From a virus, in IMG/VR virus record IMGVR_UViG_3300042465_002155, positions 1-31,794 of that record: a stretch of DNA of 31,794 bases, one strand, 5' to 3'. Under the pieces are notes generated by a model that saw only the letters and a program-made list of their open reading frames with translations, made no database searches and was not told the origin of the DNA. Position numbers and translations under genes: made by a program. Shown here one piece after another: positions 15,175 to 21,287 of this stretch; position 1 is the stretch's first letter, and every line of letters begins with the position of its first letter.

Positions 15175-15510
15175 TTAGCAGGCCATGCCGCCGTTTTTCA
15201 TTTTGATCTGCTTGGCTTTGGTCTTGCCTTTGGAAGCAACCCCGTCAGCCGCACGGACAAAGCCACCAGTTGCCATCTTTTTCACGGGCATTTCAGGTTT
15301 GGCTCCAGCTTTTTTCTTAGCAATCATTGCCATGAAGCCGGAGTTCATTTTCGTAGCCATAGTATCACCACCTTTTGAAAATTTGCGACCTTTGTCGGCC
15401 TCGTTAAAGTCTTTGCCCACGGACTGTGGGACTCCTACTTTCTTAGCGAACGATGGCGAATTGGCAATCGCAGCCATGAAATTGTGTTGTTTCTTACTGC
15501 TGGATGGCAT
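15175..15510 (-). CDS. Small basic phage protein with MPSSSKKQ start
   Basis: I start at the ATG at 15510, which overlaps the upstream stop as TAATG and has GGAAGAG ahead of it, giving 111 residues; an earlier ATG at 15528 would add six. The N-terminal module MPSSSKKQHNFMAAIANSPS then FAKKVGVPQSVGKDFNEADK resembles a widespread small phage domain (MPxxSxxQxxFM). The C-terminal module (MATKMNSGFMAMIAKKKAGA to the end GGMAC) carries the RAADGVASKGKTKAK tag. A second in-frame ATG at 15360, preceded by AGGTGGTGAT, could yield the C-terminal part alone. Function unknown. Confidence 0.75.
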   Translation of the reverse strand: MPSSSKKQHNFMAAIANSPSFAKKVGVPQSVGKDFNEADKGRKFSKGGDTMATKMNSGFMAMIAKKKAGAKPEMPVKKMATGGFVRAADGVASKGKTKAKQIKMKNGGMAC

Positions 15511-15686
15511 TACGCTCTTCCAGTCCACCGCTTAACGGTGTCCGTTTCCCAGATTCGGATTCCCGTCCAGATGATCGTGAACAAGGCTGCAATAGAAGGT
15601 AGCATGTCCGCCAATGTTCCAATTACGGTTACGATAGAAAGCGCGTCAATGATGTGCTTTGTGGATTCTGTCAATTCTTGTTTCAT
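15510..15686 (-). CDS. Small membrane protein, holin-like (class II type)
   Basis: This 58-residue protein starts at the ATG at 15686, four bases after the upstream stop and eight bases after GGAAG. Nearly half is one hydrophobic stretch (about 16-46, LSIVTVIGTLADMLPSIAAL then FTIIWTGIRIW), which can form two short helices around a Pro. The N-terminus is polar and the C-terminus basic (WETDTVKRWTGRA). Size and layout resemble T7-type holins and related phage membrane peptides. Since a larger holin sits beside the endolysin, this may be a second or early-acting holin, or a membrane peptide with another role. Confidence 0.7.
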   Translation of the reverse strand: MKQELTESTKHIIDALSIVTVIGTLADMLPSIAALFTIIWTGIRIWETDTVKRWTGRA

Positions 15687-15687
15687 G

Positions 15688-15945
15688 TCAGCACTTCCAT
15701 CTAGCAAGAGCAGCAGCCTTGCGCGTAGGCTTGCCTTTCTCGTCTTTCATCGGTCCCGGCATACCTGACATCCGGGCGCAGAACGAATCCTTGCGTGGGC
15801 CACCTTGGGGCTGTGGAGCCTTCAGGTTGCTGCCAGTTGCTGCGTTGTACTTGGCTCTGCCCTTGGCAGTCAGACCAGCCCCCTTGGAGATTGGGAGCTT
15901 CTCGCCCCGACCCACAGAGAGAACCGGGCCTTGCTTCTTAGCCAT
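15688..15945 (-). CDS. Conserved phage protein (DUF6321-like)
   Basis: This 85-residue basic protein contains RGEKLPISKGAGLTAKGRAK, then YNAATGSNLKAPQPQGGPRK, DSFCARMSGMPGPMKDEKGK and ALARWKC. The order of these motifs, with one Cys in SFCARM and one at the end, is very highly conserved in environmental phages; I recall it as DUF6321. No function is known to me. The two Cys and basic character could suit metal or nucleic-acid binding. It overlaps the upstream gene by eight bases. Confidence 0.85.
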   Translation of the reverse strand: MAKKQGPVLSVGRGEKLPISKGAGLTAKGRAKYNAATGSNLKAPQPQGGPRKDSFCARMSGMPGPMKDEKGKPTRKAAALARWKC

Positions 15946-16222
15946 AGAACACCGTCAAGTGTGTGTTGGCGGGTATTGAAACGTAGACGCCCGTATAAAA
16001 CCTAATCCCTTCACCCGGAATCGCCAGCGAATCAAGCGCTTGGTTTGTTGATACGTTTAATGTTAAACGAATCGTACCGCTGGCTGCACTTGCGTTGTCG
16101 TAAAACTCAACTTCCCCCGCCGTACCACCGGGGGATATAGAGAATCCTTTTACACGGGTGGGCCCAGCAAAAATAACTCCGCTTGCATTAAGGTGCGTGG
16201 CTTGTACGTCTGTCTGCATCAT
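15938..16222 (-). CDS. Small beta-rich virion protein
   Basis: I start at the ATG at 16222, with GGAG seven bases upstream, giving 94 residues; the same frame extends further upstream into the previous gene but has no good site there. The protein has alternating strands (VIFAGPTRVKGFSISPGGTA, GEVEFYDNASAASGTIRLTL, IRFYTGVYVSIPANTHLTVF), as expected of a small jelly-roll or Ig-like capsid-surface protein. It follows a decoration-type gene. Function inferred only from fold and position. Confidence 0.75.
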   Translation of the reverse strand: MMQTDVQATHLNASGVIFAGPTRVKGFSISPGGTAGEVEFYDNASAASGTIRLTLNVSTNQALDSLAIPGEGIRFYTGVYVSIPANTHLTVFYG

Positions 16223-16256
16223 AATCAATCTCCAGTTGTAGGGTTGCCCCCGAAGA

Positions 16257-16724
16257 TTAAGCTGTGCGCGAAAATGCGTAGGCTGTGGCGCTGGAGAACA
16301 TGATGGTGAACCGGGCCAAGCCAGTGACACCCGAAGCAACAGTCAACAGGCCAAAGGCCACACCCGCACCTGCATCTGCCGCGCCTGCCGACAAGATGCC
16401 GTTGGTTGCTACAACCATAGTTACAGTTGATGCGCCACCAGTGTTGTCAATGTACAAGTCAAAAACCGTACCTTTAGCTGCGCCTAGTGCTGCGCCAAGC
16501 AACGTACCAGTAGGCAATGTGATGGCGGTTGCAGAAGCAGAGGTGGAGGTGATGTAGCCAGTTGCTACCTGTGCTGCTGTGGCAGTAGCAGTGGCGTTGA
16601 TTGCAGCGGTCGTAGCGTGCGTGATGCTGCCTGCGCCCGCAATGTTGCCCGTGACGTTGCCCGTCAAGTTACCAATGAAGCCGTTGGTAGACGTAACCGG
16701 GCCAGAAAACGTGGTGGATGCCAT
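16257..16724 (-). CDS. Head decoration-type protein
   Basis: This 155-residue protein opens MASTTFSGPVTSTNGFIGNL followed by TGNVTGN repeats, a typical shaft-like phage N-terminus. A beta-rich part follows (ATAITLPTGTLLGAALGAAK, VFDLYIDNTGGASTVTMVVA, GLARFTIMFSSATAYAFSRT). The fold resembles small capsid decoration or head-fibre proteins. AAGGA precedes the ATG. It is the first gene after the HNH endonuclease and a structured gap, and next to the capsid gene in ancestral order if the endonuclease is an insertion. Confidence 0.75.
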   Translation of the reverse strand: MASTTFSGPVTSTNGFIGNLTGNVTGNIAGAGSITHATTAAINATATATAAQVATGYITSTSASATAITLPTGTLLGAALGAAKGTVFDLYIDNTGGASTVTMVVATNGILSAGAADAGAGVAFGLLTVASGVTGLARFTIMFSSATAYAFSRTA

Positions 16725-16747
16725 GATTTTTCCTTACATACAAGTTA

Positions 16748-16792
16748 GGTGCATTAGTCTGTATGTCGTCAGCCGGGGCTGTCTAATGCACC
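16748..16792 (-). ncRNA. Candidate structured 5' leader hairpin
   Basis: A perfect 10-bp inverted repeat (GGTGCATTAG/CTAATGCACC) encloses 25 bases with an inner CAGC/GCTG stem at 16770-16781. It lies in the 94-base gap between the HNH gene and the decoration-type gene, 24 bases before that ATG at 16724 on the minus strand. There is no T-run, so it is not an intrinsic terminator. It could be a leader that controls translation or an RNA-processing site; no known RNA family is recognised. Confidence 0.5.
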
Positions 16793-16818
16793 GGAAGGCC
16801 CGGAGTGGTTGCAATATA

Positions 16819-17421
16819 TCAGGAATCGGCGGTGGGGGCAAGGAGCCTGTTTGACTTTTTTAAATTTTCTTCTTGAGTAATCACACGTAGGTTCCACGGC
16901 ACGTGCAGCCCACAGACCTCCTCTGAACGCAGGGGGACGATGTGGTCTACAACGTACTGTTCGCCCGTGGTCTGGGTCATAGTGATGGCCATCTTGTAAA
17001 TCTCACGCATGGTAGCTTTTTGAGCCGAGGTTAACCACGGAGGGGTGGCATCTCGGTGTTTACGCCGCCTGTTTTTAGTGTCTGCGCGAACCCAAACGCC
17101 GTTCCGTTCTTTCCAATCCCGCTTGTACTGCGCCTTCTTGTGCAGGGGGGTTGTTTTAGCAGCCGCAATGACCTGCTCCCGATTGTCTGTGTACCAATCG
17201 TTTTTGCGGTCTTTCACATCCTCCCGCTGGTTGTATGCTGCAAAGTATGCCGCCCGAGTTGTAGCTGCTTTTTTCCACTCTTTCTCCAGACACATTAGGC
17301 AAGCGCCCTTTGTTTTTCGGGGGGCTATGTGGCCGTATTTGCAGGCTTCCCCAGTGAAATAGTACTCTGCTCCTGTAGCTTGGGCTTCCTTGCGGGTAGT
17401 TGGCAGATTCTTTGTGTCCAT
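16819..17421 (-). CDS. HNH endonuclease (probable homing type)
   Basis: This 200-residue protein has an N-terminal Cys cluster (C27, C41-x2-C44 with nearby His) likely binding zinc, then a long basic helical linker (residues 48-125). The C-terminal HNH core is YVVDHIVPLRSEEVCGLHVP followed by WNLRVITQEENLKKSNRL. D159-H160, H173, N177 and the closing N186/N191 fit the family. GGAG lies five bases before the ATG. It has its own likely promoter (17449-17476) and sits between the capsid terminator and the decoration gene, so it is probably a mobile insertion in the head operon. Confidence 0.9.
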   Translation of the reverse strand: MDTKNLPTTRKEAQATGAEYYFTGEACKYGHIAPRKTKGACLMCLEKEWKKAATTRAAYFAAYNQREDVKDRKNDWYTDNREQVIAAAKTTPLHKKAQYKRDWKERNGVWVRADTKNRRRKHRDATPPWLTSAQKATMREIYKMAITMTQTTGEQYVVDHIVPLRSEEVCGLHVPWNLRVITQEENLKKSNRLLAPTADS

Positions 17422-17448
17422 ATGGGCTCCAGTCGTTTAGTAACAGGT

Positions 17449-17476
17449 AATGTACCATAAAACAAGCAACTGTCAA
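17449..17476 (-). promoter_or_regulatory. Sigma70-type promoter after the capsid gene
   Basis: On the minus strand TTGACA (17471-17476, a perfect -35) is followed after 16 bases by TACATT (17449-17454, 4/6 match to TATAAT), about 28 bases before the HNH start. It begins just past the capsid terminator, so it probably restarts transcription for the endonuclease and the downstream genes. Confidence 0.65.
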
Positions 17477-17484
17477 CAGGCAAA

Positions 17485-17505
17485 GAAAAAGGCCCCGAAG
17501 GGCCT
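17485..17505 (-). terminator. Intrinsic terminator of the capsid operon
   Basis: On the minus strand AGGCCC-TTCG-GGGCCT forms a 6-bp GC-rich stem capped by the very stable UUCG tetraloop, followed directly by TTTTTCTTT. It lies 25 bases beyond the capsid stop codon at 17531, as expected for a strong factor-independent terminator that partly separates head and tail genes. Confidence 0.9.
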
Positions 17506-17530
17506 CAAAACTAAGGGTAAACCCTTGGTT

Positions 17531-18442
17531 TTAGGTAGAACCAGGGCTTCCGAAGATGCCAAGTGGGTCGCTCCAGCCGAAGCTGTAACGCTCACGGCTC
17601 TTGTAACGCACGTTACCGGTATCGAAGTCTCCATCCATTGAGTTTGCCAACGCTGCACGCTCAAAATGCTTCAGGCCGTTGGGCACATCGGTCATCAGGA
17701 ACCATGCATTGGTATCAGTCAAGAAGTGGTTGATGCAATACCCTTGTGGGATAGAGCCGTTGTTCTTCAAGGCGTTGATATCGTTGTCGGCAGTGCCAAC
17801 ACGTAGATTGGTTTCCAGCAAGCGGGTTGCAGTGAACTGCAGTGCTGGCGGGATGACCAACTTCTTGGGCTGGGCTGCGATCAGCAAACCGCGCTCGTCC
17901 GTCCAAGCAGCGATCTGAATGACGGCGTTTTCCAACGAAGTCTCGTTCAAATCAGCGGCTGTGGCAGGGCGATTGCTGTTGGTTCCGCCAGACACCAGAG
18001 GGTGTGCAGTAGAGATCAAAGAAACCCCGTCACCGCCGACGTATGCGCTGCTAAAAGCGTTGTTCAGGACGGCAGCACCCTTGACCTGCTTGGTGTACGC
18101 CATTGCACGGGCCAGAGCCTTGGTGTAACGGGCAGACAGCGAGTCATACAGGTTGTCTTCAACAGCCTCTTCGGTGATGGAGAAGCCCAGAGCGATGGTC
18201 TCGTGGTTGTACCGAGCCGTGAACGCTTCCTGCGCATTGTCATAAGCAATGGCAGAGCCCTCGTTCTTGACTGGTGCAGCAGAGAAACCGGACAGCTTGG
18301 TCTCTTCTTCGAAAGAACGCTCCGACTTTTCAGTCTCATAAATTTCTTTATGTTCCTGTTGGTAGGTTGTGTACTCCAAACCAAACAGAGCATTCAGACC
18401 GGGAAGGAGTTCCTTCAGTAGTTGTGCGCGTGAAATTGCCAT
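17531..18442 (-). CDS. Major capsid protein
   Basis: This 303-residue protein opens MAISRAQLLKELLPGLNALF with a Glu-rich E-loop-like stretch (QQEHKEIYETEKSERSFEEE) and LSGFSAAPVKNEGSAIAYDN. It continues with HETIALGFSITEEAVEDNLY, then the spine-like helix SARYTKALARAMAYTKQVKG. This is the pattern of an HK97-fold capsid group common in environmental podovirus-like phages. AAGGAG lies before the ATG. Scaffold and minor head genes precede it and an intrinsic terminator follows, consistent with very high expression. No separate protease gene is visible nearby, so capsid maturation may be protease-free, as in P22 and T7. Confidence 0.92.
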   Translation of the reverse strand: MAISRAQLLKELLPGLNALFGLEYTTYQQEHKEIYETEKSERSFEEETKLSGFSAAPVKNEGSAIAYDNAQEAFTARYNHETIALGFSITEEAVEDNLYDSLSARYTKALARAMAYTKQVKGAAVLNNAFSSAYVGGDGVSLISTAHPLVSGGTNSNRPATAADLNETSLENAVIQIAAWTDERGLLIAAQPKKLVIPPALQFTATRLLETNLRVGTADNDINALKNNGSIPQGYCINHFLTDTNAWFLMTDVPNGLKHFERAALANSMDGDFDTGNVRYKSRERYSFGWSDPLGIFGSPGST

Positions 18443-18454
18443 GATTGATGCTCC

Positions 18455-19285
18455 TTATGCGATGCTGGTGGCAGCGTAATACTGATGCTGACCAAAGTTG
18501 ATCTTGACCAGAATCTCGGGGTACTGCATGAGCACGAGCGTAGAGCTAGCACCAAACGCAGCAGCGGGAGCTTGGTTCAAGATAAACGATGTCGCACCGG
18601 CAGAAGCGGCAGTATCAACGAAAGAACCCGAACTGATGTATTGCCCGTTCGAATCCAGCGAGCCAACATCAGTGCCAACTGGCAACGCGAACGGCAGAGC
18701 CGAACAGGTCACAGTCGCAGTAGAAATGCTGGTATAGGTCACAGTCCCCAGCGAAACAGCCGTGTCAGTCACCAAGCCCAGCACGCGAACGGGCAGAGCG
18801 GCGGTGGTGGCAGGGGTGTCACTTGGAGCCAAGATTGCGTTCTTGGAGTTGCCAGTCGCGGTGCTACCGGTGTTGTTGATCATAGCCAGATTCTGGCCGA
18901 TCATGGCGCGAGCACCAGAAGCAACAGCAGTAGTGGCAGAACACACAACGCCCTTGAACACTTGGTCAGGATCGTCCGCAACAATCGCCACGATGTCGCC
19001 AGCAGCGGTACTAGCGGGGTAATACTGCGAGAAGGTCAACTGTTTGGTGAGCGGGTTGGTGTAACGGCAGCCCAAAAAGATGCCGGTTTGATTGCCTGCC
19101 GTGCCGGTAGACACAGACAAACGCACGATTTCACCACGAGACAGACCTACGTAATCACCGTAGAAGATTGCTGTGCCGTAGTTATTCGTCATGGGGTATT
19201 CACGAGTGGAACCCGCAAATACCTGACCTCCGATCAAATTGATCGGCTTTAGCCCGTAGGGGGCATCAATCACAGGATATGCCAT
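18455..19285 (-). CDS. Minor capsid or decoration protein upstream of capsid
   Basis: This 276-residue protein begins MAYPVIDAPYGLKPINLIGG, then EYPMTNNYGTAIFYGDYVGL and GIFLGCRYTNPLTKQLTFSQ, and is beta-rich with a long Thr/Ala-rich central region. It ends in PEILVKINFGQHQYYAATSI. Proteins with the APYGLKPINLIGGQVFAGST opening are regularly encoded next to the capsid gene of environmental phages and detected as virion proteins, though I cannot name a defined family. AGGAG is six bases before the ATG; the capsid ATG lies 12 bases beyond the stop. Confidence 0.8.
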   Translation of the reverse strand: MAYPVIDAPYGLKPINLIGGQVFAGSTREYPMTNNYGTAIFYGDYVGLSRGEIVRLSVSTGTAGNQTGIFLGCRYTNPLTKQLTFSQYYPASTAAGDIVAIVADDPDQVFKGVVCSATTAVASGARAMIGQNLAMINNTGSTATGNSKNAILAPSDTPATTAALPVRVLGLVTDTAVSLGTVTYTSISTATVTCSALPFALPVGTDVGSLDSNGQYISSGSFVDTAASAGATSFILNQAPAAAFGASSTLVLMQYPEILVKINFGQHQYYAATSIA

Positions 19286-19298
19286 AAAAAACTCCTAG

Positions 19299-19748
19299 TT
19301 ATTTAGAACCGGAACCAAAGCCCTGTCCGCGACTGCTTGTAGACTTTCGGTCTGAAAACAGCGGCATACGAGGATCGTTGTTCCGCAGAAAACTGTTGTC
19401 CACTGACTCCATTTGATCAGATGCGTGCTTGTCGTAGTATTGCTTTCGGGCATCTGTGCGCTCGGATAGCTGCTTGCATAGCATCAGTCCACCGATTTCC
19501 ACATTGCCGCTAGCGTTACTAGCAATCATCAGTTCAGGATGGTCCACTGCTTTTACTGGCTCCCAACCATCTCGCAGTTGGCGAGACACATTGGTGTGGT
19601 GTGCTGTTCCGTTTACATGCGTAGCAATCCAACGGAACGAGTACCCCGGTTCAGGAGTCGGCTCTGGCAGTGAAGAGGGCGGTACATAGACCGTCCGTGC
19701 ATTTTTATCGCGTGAGGTCAAATCACGGGGGGTACGGGTATCAGCCAT
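19299..19748 (-). CDS. Conserved head-module protein of unknown function
   Basis: This 149-residue polar protein contains VYVPPSSLPEPTPEPGYSFR, then WIATHVNGTAHHTNVSRQLR and DGWEPVKAVDHPEL. It continues through a Gly-rich strand (EIGGLMLCKQLSERTDARKQ) to a disordered Ser/Gly tail. The central GWEPV and GGLxLCK motifs recur in phage head modules I have seen, without a known role. It overlaps the scaffold gene by eight bases and has GGAG upstream. Possibly a scaffold or assembly cofactor. Confidence 0.78.
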   Translation of the reverse strand: MADTRTPRDLTSRDKNARTVYVPPSSLPEPTPEPGYSFRWIATHVNGTAHHTNVSRQLRDGWEPVKAVDHPELMIASNASGNVEIGGLMLCKQLSERTDARKQYYDKHASDQMESVDNSFLRNNDPRMPLFSDRKSTSSRGQGFGSGSK

Positions 19749-20661
19749 TTTGATTCTCCAGTTTAGCTACTTGAACAGCATATTGTTGAGGGGTCAATCC
19801 AAACTTTTTAGCCAACGCAACTTGCGTGGTTGTTAGCTGGACTTTCTTTGGCCCTGACGAACGAGTCGCAGAGGCCACAACAGATGAAGGTCGAGTGCTT
19901 CGTGCATCGCGCCCCCCAAATGCTTCGGGAAAGGTGCTCCGCATACGAGAATCAATACGTTCAAAATACTCGTCAGAGCGGGGGTCTACCCCCGAATTCA
20001 CTAGCTTTTGGTGCAGCCCTAGTGAAAAGCTGGTTAATTCTTCGTTCCCCGGAGCGCCAAACCACTGGTTTTTTGCTTGCCAGCGCAAGGTTTTTTCGTC
20101 AGGTGTGACCGCTGCAGGTTCCGATTTTCGTATTTGTACATTATCTGAAGCCGTTTGTAAAGGGGCAGGCCTAAAATTCTGCGCTGAAATCATTTTCAGC
20201 TTGGCATCGGTCAGTGCTTCCTGTGCCGCAATGATAGCATCAGTGTCAAAAGACTCCTGTGCGGCCTTGTAGTTCCGCCGTGCTGTCTCAAGCTCGCCGC
20301 TGACCGCCTGTTTGACGGTTTCCGCGTACTGCTGAGCGCCATTATTGGCGTAGTTTTTTAACTGCCGGTTCTCATCCAGCAACTGTTGGGCAAGATTCTC
20401 AAGTTCTTGCTTTTCTCGGATGGTTGACTCCTTGGCACGGCGCTCGTCGTGGCGTGCGTGGGTCAATTCCTTGATTCGGCCCTTTACTTTGTCCGAATAC
20501 GAGTTGATTTCCTCGTCGGTAGGGTCTTCAACAGGGCGGTCAAGGGCTTGCCGCCCCCTGTCTTGAACGGGGGTGTCATCTACGACCTCGATCTCGACTT
20601 CTGTGTCGTTTTCGCCCGCTTTTGCAGCAATTTCATCGGGAAATTCAAACTTTTCAGCCAT
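19741..20661 (-). CDS. Capsid scaffolding protein
   Basis: This 306-residue protein has an acidic N-terminus (NDTEVEIEVVDDTPVQDRGR) and a long charged coiled-coil core (residues of about 55-165, including RIKELTHARHDERRAKESTI and ELENLAQQLLDENRQL). A flexible Pro/Thr/Ser region follows. The basic C-terminal helix-turn-helix (KKVQLTTTQVALAKKFGLTP then QQYAVQVAKLENQNG) is typical of the capsid-binding end of P22- and T7-type scaffolds. The gene lies between the chaperonin/portal block and the capsid gene, as expected. AGGAG precedes the ATG. Confidence 0.85.
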   Translation of the reverse strand: MAEKFEFPDEIAAKAGENDTEVEIEVVDDTPVQDRGRQALDRPVEDPTDEEINSYSDKVKGRIKELTHARHDERRAKESTIREKQELENLAQQLLDENRQLKNYANNGAQQYAETVKQAVSGELETARRNYKAAQESFDTDAIIAAQEALTDAKLKMISAQNFRPAPLQTASDNVQIRKSEPAAVTPDEKTLRWQAKNQWFGAPGNEELTSFSLGLHQKLVNSGVDPRSDEYFERIDSRMRSTFPEAFGGRDARSTRPSSVVASATRSSGPKKVQLTTTQVALAKKFGLTPQQYAVQVAKLENQNG

Positions 20662-20671
20662 TTTTTACTCC

Positions 20672-21100
20672 TTACGCACGGGTTAAACCGCGTGGGTCTT
20701 GCACAACAGCGTCTACTTGGTCATCGTTGAGCAGACGGAACTCTTTGCCGTAGATTTTGAAGCGTGTACCCGAGTAGGTACGCACCAAAACAAAGTCTCC
20801 GGCCTTACACCATGCACCACCGGGGAACTTGGCTTGATCTTTGTACGCATCAGGGCCAACTTTCACAACAAAGAGCACGGTGGTGGCGTGTTCTTCTTGC
20901 CGCATATAGGGGTCTGCTTTGACAATGCTGGAATTCTCAAAGGTTTTCTCTACATCAGGCACAACACACAGGAGTTTCCAACCCGTGGGGTCGGGCAACT
21001 GCGTGGCTTTCTCTTCTTGGGACGCATCCGCACTGGGGGTTTCCCTAGGTTGGATAGTTTTTGGCAAACTAATGCCGGGTGGCAAAATGAGGTTACTCAT
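20672..21100 (-). CDS. GroES-like co-chaperonin
   Basis: I start at the ATG at 21100 (MSNLILPPGISLPKTI), giving 142 residues, rather than ten codons upstream. After a disordered Pro/Glu-rich arm (residues 17-38), the Cpn10-like barrel runs from GWKLLCVVPDVEKTFENSSI through a mobile-loop-like region to GAWCKAGDFVLVRTYSGTRF. The closing strands are KIYGKEFRLLNDDQVDAVVQ. Phage-encoded co-chaperonins of this kind work with host GroEL to fold capsid protein, as T4 gp31 does. Its place between portal and scaffold fits. No GroEL gene is visible. It overlaps the upstream gene by eight bases. Confidence 0.8.
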   Translation of the reverse strand: MSNLILPPGISLPKTIQPRETPSADASQEEKATQLPDPTGWKLLCVVPDVEKTFENSSIVKADPYMRQEEHATTVLFVVKVGPDAYKDQAKFPGGAWCKAGDFVLVRTYSGTRFKIYGKEFRLLNDDQVDAVVQDPRGLTRA

Positions 21101-21287
21101 CGGCTCTTTCTGCTTTTTCAGCAAGGTCAATTAAATAACGCTCTGCGAGAGCTAGACCCTGAATAGTCCCGCAAAGTTTTTGATACTCTTCAAAGTTGCG
21201 ACAGCTTCCCCCCGCCAAGTCGTCGGCGTAGTTGTTCATGTCGGTACGAATCTTTTCGCGCAGTACCCGCACAAAATCTTTAATCAT
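21093..21287 (-). CDS. Small helical protein next to portal
   Basis: This 64-residue all-helical protein (MIKDFVRVLREKIRTDMNNY, ADDLAGGSCRNFEEYQKLCG, then an Ala/Glu-rich helix) has its start overlapping the portal stop as ATGA. The NYADDLAGG and NFEEYxxLxGxIxGLALAER pattern is conserved in many phages at this spot, with no known function to me. It may be a portal or packaging accessory. Confidence 0.8.
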   Translation of the reverse strand: MIKDFVRVLREKIRTDMNNYADDLAGGSCRNFEEYQKLCGTIQGLALAERYLIDLAEKAERADE

